Of a stretch of DNA of 47,580 nt, positions 34,213-42,884 are shown one piece after another (positions within the stretch are counted from its first letter, which is position 1; the number at the start of each line of letters is the position of its first letter). The notes beneath the pieces are model-generated. The model saw only the letters and a program-made list of their open reading frames with translations. It did not search any database and was not told where the DNA came from. Position numbers and translations under genes: made by a program. The stretch comes from an uncultured Sulfurovum sp. (GTDB taxonomy: Bacteria > Campylobacterota > Campylobacteria > Campylobacterales > Sulfurovaceae). The stretch is taken from positions 1 to 47,580 of the forward strand of contig CAJXJN010000014.1 of NCBI GenBank assembly GCA_913055205.1. Reading direction: 5' to 3'.

Positions 34213-35904
34213 ATGAAAATAGAGATGATAAAATTAAAAAATAGAATAATACATTTATTGATGGGAATAGGACTTTTTTCTGTATTATTTTTTGGACAGA
34301 GTACATTGGCAAAAACAGGAAGCCTGGAATTTCATGAAGCAGTCTCTGATGTTATGATGAACTCATTACAAACACAACCCAAAAATAGTTTTTTAAGAAA
34401 GCTCTATACTCAACTCTTTTTTATTCCCCTGTGGATCGATGAAGAGGCAGCTTCTTCTTTTACGAATGAGCTGTTTGCCCAGATCAAAGGAGATAAAACA
34501 TTAAACCATACAAGCAGACTTTACCAAGATATGCTTCTCTTGGAACAAAAAGTAGCAAAAGTGTACGGAAATGCAGGTACTTTGTCTCAAAAGGTAGATT
34601 TGGAATTCAGGATCTCCCAACTCTATAAAGGATATGCAGATTATACACTTTACGGCAGTATCAATTGGGGTGCATTCAAGGCAAGACTTTTCAACCTGAA
34701 GGCACAAGACATCAATGCGGGATGGGATACCCATAGACCAAGAGTGACTCCTCTCTCTCTTATAGAAGATGCTATGATTAATGGCAGTCTGGAAGAAGCA
34801 TTTAAGAGAGCGGAACCCAAAGAGTATCATTATGCAGCCTTAAAAAAAGCGCTTATTAGGTATTTGGAGATACAGCAAAGCGGGGGATGGGTACCGCTGC
34901 ATCTCAAAGGATCGCTTAAGTTGGGAAAACCTTATGAGATCGTTCCTCTTCTTCGTGAAAGATTACGTGCTACCGGAGACTACCAGCCCTGTTCGGGAAG
35001 TAAAGAAGGACTGGTGTATGATGCATGTCTGAAGAAGGCAGTGATACATTTTCAAAAGCGTAACGGGCTTGTGCCCAATGGTGTGATAGAAAAAAATACC
35101 CGTGAAGCATTGAATCAAACGATCGAACAGCGTATTTTGACGCTCCGTCTCAACCTTGACCGTATCAAATGGTTAAAAGAACGTCATTCAAAACGGCATA
35201 TCATTGTCAATATCCCGGCATTTACACTCTATTTTGAAGAGGATGGGAAGTTGCGACAGTCAATGAAAGTAATCACCGGGAAAAGAAACCATCCTACACC
35301 TATTTTTAGTAATACGGTACAGTACATTATACTTAACCCGTACTGGAATGTACCAAAAAGCATTATTCAAAAAGAGATGATCCCTAAACTGCTCAGAAAC
35401 CCGAATGCAATGGCAAAAAAAGGGATCGAAATTCATACCGGATGGGGAAAAGATGCAAGAAAAATAAACGGAGGTGCTATTGACTGGAGTCGGTACCGTT
35501 ATAGTAAAAACATGCCTTTTCGTTTTGCACAGGTACCGGGGACACAAAATGCACTGGGTAAAGTAAAATTCTTATTCCCCAACAGATATTCTGTCTATAT
35601 GCATGATACACCGACCAAAAATCTTTTCAAAAGGAGTGTAAGAGCATTCAGCCATGGATGTATTCGTCTGGAACAGCCAAGAGAATTGCTTCAAACATTT
35701 TCTACCTTTAACAGTACGGTGGATTTTGATAGAGCACAAAAGATCTTAAAGGGTAGAAAAAGAACCCATCTTAATTTAAATGAAAAAGTTCCTGTGGATG
35801 TTGTTTATCTTACTGCATGGGTTGATTATGATGGAGTATTACAGTTTAGAAATGATGTCTATGGATACGATAAAATGCAACTTAGCTCTTTTAGAAAGTG
35901 GTAA
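34213..35904 (+). CDS. L,D-transpeptidase (YcbB-type)
   Basis: A 563-residue envelope enzyme. An N-terminal signal/anchor helix (IIHLLMGIGLFSVLFFG, about 12-28) is followed by a helical scaffold, a peptidoglycan-binding domain (about 265-310, KKAVIHFQKRNGLVPNGVIEK) and a YkuD catalytic domain with YMHDTP and SHGCIRL (catalytic Cys about 483). It forms 3-3 peptidoglycan cross-links or trims the wall. The ATG at 34213 lacks a good ribosome binding site; the ATG at 34225 is an alternative start. Confidence 0.88.
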   Translation: MKIEMIKLKNRIIHLLMGIGLFSVLFFGQSTLAKTGSLEFHEAVSDVMMNSLQTQPKNSFLRKLYTQLFFIPLWIDEEAASSFTNELFAQIKGDKTLNHTSRLYQDMLLLEQKVAKVYGNAGTLSQKVDLEFRISQLYKGYADYTLYGSINWGAFKARLFNLKAQDINAGWDTHRPRVTPLSLIEDAMINGSLEEAFKRAEPKEYHYAALKKALIRYLEIQQSGGWVPLHLKGSLKLGKPYEIVPLLRERLRATGDYQPCSGSKEGLVYDACLKKAVIHFQKRNGLVPNGVIEKNTREALNQTIEQRILTLRLNLDRIKWLKERHSKRHIIVNIPAFTLYFEEDGKLRQSMKVITGKRNHPTPIFSNTVQYIILNPYWNVPKSIIQKEMIPKLLRNPNAMAKKGIEIHTGWGKDARKINGGAIDWSRYRYSKNMPFRFAQVPGTQNALGKVKFLFPNRYSVYMHDTPTKNLFKRSVRAFSHGCIRLEQPRELLQTFSTFNSTVDFDRAQKILKGRKRTHLNLNEKVPVDVVYLTAWVDYDGVLQFRNDVYGYDKMQLSSFRKW

Positions 35905-35931
35905 GAAAGATTATTATGAAGAAGGATTTTT

Positions 35932-36525
35932 ATGGCATTTAAATACGCTGTTGCATTAACTGGAAGTATTGCTACGGGTAAAAGCTCTGTCGTGAATATA
36001 CTTTCTGGCTATGGATTTCTTTTTATTGATGCTGATAAAATAGCCCATCAAATACTGGATGAGCAACAAGCAGCTATCGCAAGGATGTTTGGTGAAGAAC
36101 TTATTATGCATAACGGGGTAGACAGAAAAGGCTTGGGGGCTATAGTTTTTGGAAATCCTGCTAAACGTAAAGCACTTGAAGCATTGCTTCATCCACTTAT
36201 CTATAATGAGATAGAAAGACAAGCTTTTATCCAGGATACATTTCAAGAACCTTATATTATCGATATCCCTCTTTTCTTTGAAGGAGGACGGTATCCCATA
36301 GAAAAATCTCTTGTAGTCTATGCCACAAAAGAACAACAGTTAAAAAGACTTATGCAAAGAGATGGGTATAATAAAGAAGAGGCGCTGAAACGTATAGAAT
36401 CACAAATAGATATTAACGAAAAGAAAAAAAGAGCGACATATATGATAGATAATACGGGTGATTTAGAACAGCTTCAATATGAATGTGAACAGGTAAGAGA
36501 AGCAATTTTAGGAGATTTCAAGTGA
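35932..36525 (+). CDS. coaE: dephospho-CoA kinase
   Basis: A 197-residue P-loop kinase for the last step of coenzyme A synthesis. The P-loop is GSIATGKSS (11-19), DADKIAHQIL is the substrate Asp motif, and VIDIPLFFEGG-like IIDIPLFFEGGRYP is the lid region. AAGGA stands five bases before the ATG. It overlaps dapF by four bases (GTGA). Confidence 0.93.
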   Translation: MAFKYAVALTGSIATGKSSVVNILSGYGFLFIDADKIAHQILDEQQAAIARMFGEELIMHNGVDRKGLGAIVFGNPAKRKALEALLHPLIYNEIERQAFIQDTFQEPYIIDIPLFFEGGRYPIEKSLVVYATKEQQLKRLMQRDGYNKEEALKRIESQIDINEKKKRATYMIDNTGDLEQLQYECEQVREAILGDFK

Positions 36526-37268
36526 CAGTAACTAAATATTCGGGAAATGGCAATGATTTTGTCATGTTTGTGGCTAAACAAAAAGCAGACAGATCAGCAC
36601 TTGCAAAAAAATTGTGCCATAGACAAAATGGTGTAGGAGCGGATGGCTTGGTGGTTTTGCTGCCACATGAGAAGTATGATTTTGAGTGGGAATTTTACAA
36701 CTCTGACGGAAGCCGTGCCGACATGTGCGGGAATGCCTCAAGATGTGTGGCGCACTTTGCTCATGAAAAAGGCATCTCTAAAGACAACAAAGCAGAGTTT
36801 CTCACAGGGGCAGGCGTTATACATGCGACCATTAATGGACTCTATGTGGTAAGTGATATGGTAGAGCCGGATATTATCAGAGATGATATTGAAGAAGGTG
36901 GTGAGAACTGGTGGCTCATAGACTCTGGTGTGCCACATCTCGTGGCGGTTCGAGACAATATAGATACCTTTGATCTGGAACAGGCAAGAGCACTTCGTCA
37001 GAAATACAACTGTAATGTAAACATCTGTAAAATAGAGGGCGATACAATGTATGTGCGCACCTATGAACGTGGTGTTGAAGATGAGACTTTAGCCTGTGGC
37101 ACAGGTATGGTAGCCTGTTTTATACGCAACCACAAAGAGGGTAAAGTACCGGATCAGGTAAAGGTGCATCCCAAGAGTGGTGATGAACTTTATGTGAGTT
37201 ATGAAGAGGGTGTATATCGTTTTGGCGGTAAAGTGACTAAAACATTTGTAGCTGAAACATTTATATAA
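36522..37268 (+). CDS. dapF: diaminopimelate epimerase
   Basis: A 248-residue PLP-independent epimerase that converts LL- to meso-diaminopimelate for peptidoglycan and lysine. The two catalytic cysteines are Cys 69 in DMCGNASRC and the one in ETLACGTGM (about 191). SGNGNDFV at the start is typical. It starts with GTG at 36522, with AGGAG six bases upstream and a four-base overlap with coaE. Slightly shorter than E. coli DapF but complete. Confidence 0.94.
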   Translation: MTVTKYSGNGNDFVMFVAKQKADRSALAKKLCHRQNGVGADGLVVLLPHEKYDFEWEFYNSDGSRADMCGNASRCVAHFAHEKGISKDNKAEFLTGAGVIHATINGLYVVSDMVEPDIIRDDIEEGGENWWLIDSGVPHLVAVRDNIDTFDLEQARALRQKYNCNVNICKIEGDTMYVRTYERGVEDETLACGTGMVACFIRNHKEGKVPDQVKVHPKSGDELYVSYEEGVYRFGGKVTKTFVAETFI

Positions 37269-37280
37269 GAAAGAAGCATA

Positions 37281-37916
37281 ATGAAGAAAATTACTATTTT
37301 TATAGTTGCAACATTGAGTTTGTTAGCCAATGATTTTAACAAAGCAGTAGAGGACTATAATAAGGGAAACTACATTCAGGCACTCAACACTTTTTATGTG
37401 TTGGCTAAAAATGGAGATGCCCAGGCACAGTACAATGTAGGAATAATCTATGCCAACGGTAAAGGGGTGAAATCAAATTTGTCTGAAGTAAAACTCTGGT
37501 ATGAAAAGGCAGCAAAACAAGGTAATGCACCTGCCCAATATAATCTTGCTCAACTTTATCATAACTCGGGTGAGAGTGATCCTCATGCCTATGAAAAAGC
37601 AAAGTACTGGTATGAAAAAGCTGCCCAAGGCGGTGTGATACAGGCATACAATAATCTGGCTTCTCTTTATATGGAAGGTAAAGGAGTAGCGAAAGATCAG
37701 AAGAAAGCCTTTGCACTGTTCAAGAAGGCAGCAGAGATGGGAGACTGTAGTGCTCAAGTGAATGTTGCTGTGATGTATGCATGGGGTGAGGGTATTGTCC
37801 ATGATAAAATGAAGGCTTATGAAAATTTGAAAAAAGCACTTCAAGCAGGAGAAAGTGAAGCAAGCATCTATCTGGATAAGCTCTGCAAAGAGAGTAGCTG
37901 GGTCTGTCAGGACTAA
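37281..37916 (+). CDS. secreted Sel1-repeat protein
   Basis: A 211-residue protein with a short signal peptide (ITIFIVATLSLLANDF) and four or five Sel1-like repeats of about 36 residues, each with the A-x-x-x-L/YxLGxxYxxGxGV pattern (for example AQYNVGIIYANGKGV and AYNNLASLYMEGKGV). Such proteins act as protein-interaction scaffolds; Helicobacter Hcp proteins are similar but with more cysteines. It lies 12 bp after dapF and is probably in the same operon. Confidence 0.85.
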   Translation: MKKITIFIVATLSLLANDFNKAVEDYNKGNYIQALNTFYVLAKNGDAQAQYNVGIIYANGKGVKSNLSEVKLWYEKAAKQGNAPAQYNLAQLYHNSGESDPHAYEKAKYWYEKAAQGGVIQAYNNLASLYMEGKGVAKDQKKAFALFKKAAEMGDCSAQVNVAVMYAWGEGIVHDKMKAYENLKKALQAGESEASIYLDKLCKESSWVCQD

Positions 37917-37942
37917 TCCCCATAATTTAAGTATCTCTTAGA

Positions 37943-37948
37943 TATAAT
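37943..37948 (+). promoter_or_regulatory. -10 box of the left tRNA-Val gene
   Basis: TATAAT 15 bp before the tRNA start. The right-hand tRNA copy (39978) has no equivalent box, so the left copy appears to be the one with the native promoter. Confidence 0.55.
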
Positions 37949-37963
37949 CGCATTCTACATTTT

Positions 37964-38039
37964 GATCGCGTAACTCAGTTGGTAGAGTACTTCCTTGACA
38001 TGGAAGAAGTCGTTGGTTCAAGTCCAATCGTGATCACCA
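37964..38039 (+). tRNA. tRNA-Val (GAC), left copy
   Basis: 76 nt. Acceptor GATCGCG pairs with CGTGATC with one wobble, D-arm ACTC/GAGT, anticodon loop TTGACAT with anticodon GAC inside stem CTTCC/GGAAG, T-arm GTTGG/CCAAT around TTCAAGT, and encoded CCA. Identical in sequence to the copy at 39978. Confidence 0.95.
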
Positions 38040-38123
38040 CTCTTAAATCTTCACAAACCTTACAAATACGATGCTTTTAGCATATCAGACTGTTTTTTAT
38101 TATATACATTTTTTACTTTAATT

Positions 38124-38188
38124 TTTTGTGTATCTCTCTTAAATATACACATATTTTAATTTTTGTGTATGTATTTTGTGTATGTATT
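38124..38188. repeat. TTTTGTGTAT boxes, left end of the island
   Basis: Three direct boxes (near 38124, 38161 and 38174, the last two TTTTGTGTATGTA) and one inverted box near 38145. Two matching boxes occur at the right end of the island. Such repeats near att sites resemble arm-type integrase or replication-protein binding sites. Confidence 0.5.
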
Positions 38189-38293
38189 ATAAAAATAGAT
38201 TCTCACCTAATCAAGGGTAAGAAGAGGTAGAAAAGTTGGGTTTAAGTGCTTTAAAATAGGCATCTATCCCTAGGATTAATGCCTTGAACTTGT

Positions 38294-38299
38294 TATAAT
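38294..38299 (+). promoter_or_regulatory. -10 box before the structured leader
   Basis: TATAAT preceded by TTGT; the predicted start is about 10-15 bases before the first stem at 38319. Confidence 0.5.
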
Positions 38300-38318
38300 T
38301 ATAAGATAAATAAAATGT

Positions 38319-38400
38319 TTAAAAAGTGGTAGAGTATAGGTTTGTCCAGTACCTTGTTAGCTACCACTTTTTAAGTATTTATAGAGACGGAAACTGGACA
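38319..38400 (+). promoter_or_regulatory. terminator/pseudoknot leader upstream of the P-loop gene
   Basis: Stem 1 is TTAAAAAGTGGTAG (38319-38332) with CTACCACTTTTTAA (38361-38374), a perfect 14-pair stem ending in T5, so it can act as a terminator. Its loop holds TGTCCAGT (38343-38350), which is perfectly complementary to ACTGGACA (38393-38400) further downstream, giving an H-type pseudoknot or a loop-target pair. It lies 44 bases before the ATG of the island gene. Confidence 0.55.
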
Positions 38401-38443
38401 CTTCTGTAACTCTTTCTTAAATAAATTGTTCTGAAAGACAAGT

Positions 38444-39808
38444 ATGGACTATGATGACTTCAATGAATCTTTGTATCCAGAAAAGCATAATAGGCTTTTT
38501 ACGAATAATATGCCTATTGAACCTGTTAATCCTACGAAATTTGAAAATAGGGTAGTAGAAAAACTTATAGAATACAATAATGCTGTTACAACCCCTATGA
38601 GAGAACAAATACAAAATATTTGTAAACTTTTTAACTTTTGCATAGAAAAAAATAAGGATGGTTCTATATCTAATTCAAGATATGTTTATCCTGCACAAAC
38701 TGGTAGTGGTAAATCCTTAAGTCTTAAAACATATCTTACTATGCTAGAGAAACATTCATCTTTGATTATTGTATCAAGAGTGGATGAAGCCATTGAATAT
38801 TGTAAATTTATTAATGAGGTGAGTGGGGATAAAAATTATGCAAAATGTTATTACAAAAAAAATGACGAAAATCCTGATACTGAGTATAGAGTTAATCTTA
38901 AAGACTTAAAGAAATATAGAGCTATTGTTATCTCTCATACAATGTTTAAACTTCTAAATCAAGACAAGTTTTTAAGTGGAAGAATAACAATTGATGATTT
39001 TAGATTATATAAAAATAAACAAAGAGACCTAGTAGTAATAGATGAACGTATCCATCTTTTTGATAAATATGAAATAACTAAAAAAGAACTAGATTATTTA
39101 GTTTTAGGATTTTACCAAATGGCTTCATCATTAGGTTTTATGAATATTAAAAATTTAGGAGAAGACCTTGTAAAGCTTCAACAATATTTTAAATGGTTTG
39201 AAGAGTATAGCAGTGGTTCATATATACGTAGTTTTGAATTTAATGATAATGAACTACAAGCAGAAATCAAAGAAACCATAGGAAATATTAAAGAGGAATT
39301 AGTATTAGTTACAAAAGAATATACAAAATTGGTCAATGGAACTATAAAACTTATTACTAGTAAGAATATTAAGAGGATACAAGAAGACTTATTAAACAAC
39401 TATGAAACACTTATTAATAAATTAGAAAAAATCTTTGACAATGACTTTCTATTTTATAAAAATAATCAAGGAGAAAATTTACTATATATTGAGGATTATA
39501 GTAACAAACTAGGATGTACATTAGTCCTTGATGCTACAGCTTCTATAAATGAGTTCTACAAAACAGCCTATAAATATGGCTCAAAACTCTATGAAGTTAA
39601 TGTTAAACCAATAAGAAAATATAAGAATCTAACTATTAATTTAGCTGAAGGATATCTTCAGAGTAGAACGCAACTGTTTAAAAATCTAAGCGAAGAAGAA
39701 ATTGCTGATAATGCTAAAATGTATATGAGCTATATCAATAATATCCTAAAGTCTAATGATGATAAGCTATTAGTTTATCTCTTGTCTCCCATTGAGAATA
39801 TCGATTAG
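38444..39808 (+). CDS. P-loop ATPase/helicase-like protein, probably C-terminally truncated
   Basis: A 454-residue AT-rich gene. Walker A is YPAQTGSGKSLSLKTYL (GSGKS at 87-91), Walker B is LVVIDERIHLF near 197-207 (DExxH-like), and VLDATASINEFY (about 357) resembles motif III of DEAD/DEAH helicases. The protein stops at LLSPIENID without the expected second helicase lobe, so it is probably truncated. The family is not named; such proteins occur on genomic islands. It is the only gene of the island. The start has no strong ribosome binding site. Confidence 0.65.
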   Translation: MDYDDFNESLYPEKHNRLFTNNMPIEPVNPTKFENRVVEKLIEYNNAVTTPMREQIQNICKLFNFCIEKNKDGSISNSRYVYPAQTGSGKSLSLKTYLTMLEKHSSLIIVSRVDEAIEYCKFINEVSGDKNYAKCYYKKNDENPDTEYRVNLKDLKKYRAIVISHTMFKLLNQDKFLSGRITIDDFRLYKNKQRDLVVIDERIHLFDKYEITKKELDYLVLGFYQMASSLGFMNIKNLGEDLVKLQQYFKWFEEYSSGSYIRSFEFNDNELQAEIKETIGNIKEELVLVTKEYTKLVNGTIKLITSKNIKRIQEDLLNNYETLINKLEKIFDNDFLFYKNNQGENLLYIEDYSNKLGCTLVLDATASINEFYKTAYKYGSKLYEVNVKPIRKYKNLTINLAEGYLQSRTQLFKNLSEEEIADNAKMYMSYINNILKSNDDKLLVYLLSPIENID

Positions 39809-39898
39809 ACACTTAGGCACTCTTTTTCGTACTTTATAGCTTGTGTTGGTCATCTTGATACCTTTGTATAAATATCAATCTGGCACACTAAATCAAGT

Positions 39899-39925
39899 GT
39901 TTTGTGTATGATGTTTGTGTATGTC
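39899..39925. repeat. TTTTGTGTATG boxes, right end of the island
   Basis: Two direct boxes, TTTTGTGTATG and TTTGTGTATGT, 50-80 bp from the right tRNA copy. They match the boxes at the left end. Confidence 0.5.
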
Positions 39926-39977
39926 TAGGTTTTCTGTTTTTATTAAAACAGCTCTACATCCTAGCCACTCGAATAGT

Positions 39978-40053
39978 GATCGCGTAACTCAGTTGGTAGA
40001 GTACTTCCTTGACATGGAAGAAGTCGTTGGTTCAAGTCCAATCGTGATCACCA
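39978..40053 (+). tRNA. tRNA-Val (GAC), right copy
   Basis: Identical to 37964-38039 over all 76 nt, with the same anticodon GAC and encoded CCA. The upstream DNA belongs to the island and lacks the TATAAT box of the left copy, so its own expression is doubtful. It is the right boundary of the island. Confidence 0.95.
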
Positions 40054-40190
40054 CTTCAAACTAATCTGTCAATTTTCCATTAGGACCTTTTTTTAATTTT
40101 GTATCACATTTTCTCACAATAACCCTTTTGGCACATTTCTGGTACATCTTAATGTTACATCGAAATTGCGTAAACAAAAGGAGAATCAAT

Positions 40191-40844
40191 ATGAAAAAGT
40201 TTACAATTTCTGTAGTAACGGCTTTGGCAATGAGTGCATTTGCAATGGCGGGTGGAGATATAGAACCAGTAGTCGAGCCGGTAGCTGAAGTAGTAGCTCC
40301 CGTTGCGGATGAGAGTGGTTTCTATGTAGGGATCGCCTATGGTGCGGCAGATGTTTCAGAGGAGTATGATGATGGTGATTGGATGGGGGAATATACTGAA
40401 GAGTATGATACCATCATGCTTCAAGCGGGATATAAGATCAACAAAAACCTTGCTGTAGAAGGAAGATACTGGAATTCATTCGGTGATGGTGACTGGAAGT
40501 ATGAATATGACTCTAAGACAGATAGTGGATCTCCTAGTGATATGGATTTTACAGCATGGGGAATCTATGTGAAGCCAATGTACCCGGTAACTGAGGAATT
40601 TGATGTCTATGTATTACTTGGTTATGGTAATGTTACTTTGAGTGGGTCAGGAGGTGACTGGTTTGATGAAGATGGTTTTCATTGGGGTCTTGGGGCATCT
40701 TATGAATTTACAGATAACCTTTCAGTATTTGTAGATTATGTAAACTTATATGATGATGATGCCTCAGGTCAAAATTTAGACTCCATAGGAACTTTGGAGT
40801 ACACTATTTACACTGTGAACGTTGGGGTAACCTATAAGTTTTAA
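40191..40844 (+). CDS. outer membrane beta-barrel protein
   Basis: A 217-residue OmpA-like beta-barrel. Signal peptide MKKFTISVVTALAMSAFAMA is followed by a short Val/Glu/Pro linker, then FYVGIAYGAADVSEEYDDGD and alternating amphipathic strands, ending in a final strand VNVGVTYKF with the terminal Phe needed by the BAM machinery. Very acidic loops. The frame is open to 40128, but ATG 40191 has AAAGGAG eight bases upstream. It is probably an abundant porin-like or adhesion-type protein; substrate unknown. Confidence 0.82.
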   Translation: MKKFTISVVTALAMSAFAMAGGDIEPVVEPVAEVVAPVADESGFYVGIAYGAADVSEEYDDGDWMGEYTEEYDTIMLQAGYKINKNLAVEGRYWNSFGDGDWKYEYDSKTDSGSPSDMDFTAWGIYVKPMYPVTEEFDVYVLLGYGNVTLSGSGGDWFDEDGFHWGLGASYEFTDNLSVFVDYVNLYDDDASGQNLDSIGTLEYTIYTVNVGVTYKF

Positions 40845-40851
40845 AAGCTTT

Positions 40852-40878
40852 TCTACTAAGCCTTTTGGGCTTGGTAGA
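40852..40878 (+). terminator. hairpin after the outer membrane protein gene
   Basis: TCTACTAAGCC pairs with GGCTTGGTAGA (11 pairs, one wobble) with a loop of five bases, seven bases after the stop. There is no T tract after it on this strand. Confidence 0.55.
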
Positions 40879-41069
40879 GGATAAACCATGTTAAAGTATA
40901 TGTTTTTTTCTTGTATAGGTCAGTAGTGGTTGATATCACTATGATTCTCATTCTACACTTTATAACTTCATGATTTTATTCCATTAATTTCTTTCTATCC
41001 AACTTTTAGCTATAATAGCTGCATTTTATAATGCGACATTGTGGGTTGCGTTTACAGTAAAGGGTTAAT

Positions 41070-42884
41070 TTGAGTGAAAATCTTATCGGTTATATAGATG
41101 ACCAAGGGAATATTATAGATACACAAAGTGCAGAAGATAACTGTACAGCTACACCTATAGAGTATGATAATAGTGAGATGGCATTAGAGATCATTCGTCA
41201 CTCTACCGCACATCTTATGGCTCAGGCGATCAAGGAGCTTTATCCGAATGCACAGTTCTTTGTAGGACCGGTAGTGGATGAAGGATTCTATTATGACTTC
41301 AGAGTGGATGAGAAGATTGGTGAAGAAGATCTTAAAGCCATTGAGAAGAAGATGAAAGAACTCATTAAGAAAAAGTACAAAATAGAGAAGTATGAGATCA
41401 GCAAAGATGAAGCTTTGGAGAAGTTTGCGAATGATGACTTGAAACAGGCAGTACTTTCCCGTATACCGGATGAAACGGTTTCTATCTATAGACAGGGAGA
41501 GTTTGAAGACTTATGTCGTGGGCCTCATGTACCGGCACTTCGTTTTTTAAATAACTTCAAACTTACAAGAATTGCCGGAGCGTATCTTGGCGGTGATGAA
41601 AATGCAGAGATGCTCACACGTATTTATGGTATCGCTTTTGCAGATAAAGAATCCCTTAAAGCACACATGACGATGCTGGAAGAGGCAAAGAAACGAGACC
41701 ACCGTAAGATCGGTACAGAGATGGAGCTTTTCATGTTTAATGAAGAGGCAGGTGCAGGATTGCCGTTCTGGATGCCAAAAGGTGCAAGACTCCGTAACAA
41801 ACTTGAAGCCATCCTTCATAAAGCACACCGTATCAGGGGGTATGAACCGGTAAGAGGTCCAGAGATCCTCAAATCACAGATGTGGCATACCTCCGGACAC
41901 TATGCATGTTATGGTGAAAATATGTATTTGACCGAGATCGACGGGCAAGAGTACGGGATCAAGCCGATGAACTGTATCGGACATATCCAGATATTTAAAC
42001 AGACAGGGAAAAGCTATCGTGATCTGCCGCTTAAATATTATGAATACGGTGTAGTACACAGACATGAGAAATCAGGGGTGCTTCACGGACTTTTACGTGT
42101 AAGAGAATTTACTCAGGATGATGCCCATATCTTCTGTACGCCTGAACAGATCAAGCTTGTTATTTTAGAAGTGGTTGAATTTGTAGATACTGTGATGAAT
42201 CTCTTTGGATTTAACTACTCTATGGAAGTGGCAACCAAGCCAGACAAAGCTATAGGGGATGATGAGGTATGGGAACTTGCAACAGAGGGTATCAAGGCGG
42301 CACTTGAAGAGAATGACTTGCCTTATACCATTGATGAAGGCGGTGGAGCGTTCTACGGGCCTAAAATTGATGTGAAGATCACAGATGCGTTGGGACGTAA
42401 ATGGCAATGTGGTACGGTACAAGTGGACTTCAATCTGCCGGAACGTTTTAATGCAGAGTATGTAGGAGAAGATAACGAACGTCATAATCCTGTGATGGTA
42501 CACAGGGCGATCCTTGGTTCCTTTGAGCGATTTATCGCTATCTTGACAGAGCATTATGCCGGAGAGTTCCCATTCTTCCTTGCTCCGGTACAGGTGATCT
42601 TTGTTCCGATCTCAGACAGTCATGTCGCCTATGCTGAACAGCTTAAGAAACAGTTGCTTCTTGAAGACATTGATGCAGAAGTATATGACAAGAATGAAAG
42701 TCTTAATAAACGTATCCGTACCGCGGAAAAGCAGCGTGTGCCGTATGTAGTCATCATCGGTGATGAAGAGGTGGATAATAAGACAGTGGCAATTCGTGAC
42801 AGAAGAGCCAAAGAACAGTATAATCTTACACAAGACGAATTTATGGTAAAATTAACCAAACAACTTCAAGAAGGAAAAATTTGA
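41070..42884 (+). CDS. thrS: threonyl-tRNA synthetase, short form without TGS domain
   Basis: A 604-residue class II synthetase. The usual N-terminal TGS domain is replaced by a stub (about 1-35). The editing domain follows, with HSTAHLMAQAI (44-54) and CRGPHVP; the catalytic domain holds the zinc and threonine ligands in KPMNCIGHI and motif 2 around RYHEKSG-like VHRHEKSGVLHGLLRVREF; the anticodon-binding domain is C-terminal. The start is TTG at 41070 with AAAGGG upstream. Short ThrRS forms are normal in Campylobacterota. It overlaps infC by four bases. Confidence 0.94.
   Translation: MSENLIGYIDDQGNIIDTQSAEDNCTATPIEYDNSEMALEIIRHSTAHLMAQAIKELYPNAQFFVGPVVDEGFYYDFRVDEKIGEEDLKAIEKKMKELIKKKYKIEKYEISKDEALEKFANDDLKQAVLSRIPDETVSIYRQGEFEDLCRGPHVPALRFLNNFKLTRIAGAYLGGDENAEMLTRIYGIAFADKESLKAHMTMLEEAKKRDHRKIGTEMELFMFNEEAGAGLPFWMPKGARLRNKLEAILHKAHRIRGYEPVRGPEILKSQMWHTSGHYACYGENMYLTEIDGQEYGIKPMNCIGHIQIFKQTGKSYRDLPLKYYEYGVVHRHEKSGVLHGLLRVREFTQDDAHIFCTPEQIKLVILEVVEFVDTVMNLFGFNYSMEVATKPDKAIGDDEVWELATEGIKAALEENDLPYTIDEGGGAFYGPKIDVKITDALGRKWQCGTVQVDFNLPERFNAEYVGEDNERHNPVMVHRAILGSFERFIAILTEHYAGEFPFFLAPVQVIFVPISDSHVAYAEQLKKQLLLEDIDAEVYDKNESLNKRIRTAEKQRVPYVVIIGDEEVDNKTVAIRDRRAKEQYNLTQDEFMVKLTKQLQEGKI

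Larger units (their letters stand above)
38040..39977. mobile_element. 1.9-kb AT-rich island between two tRNA-Val copies
   Basis: The island is bounded by a 79-bp direct repeat (37963-38041 and 39977-40055) that contains the whole tRNA-Val gene. It is markedly more AT-rich than its surroundings and carries one P-loop gene, a promoter, a structured leader and repeated TTTTGTGTATG boxes near both ends. There is no integrase, so it looks like a deleted remnant, or an element mobilised in trans. Confidence 0.7.

Noticed and set aside
40900-41069. Possible Fur-like box (TGATATCACTATGATTCTCATT) or T-box leader before thrS
   Set aside because: The match to the Fur consensus is poor, and no T-box specifier or antiterminator elements are visible.
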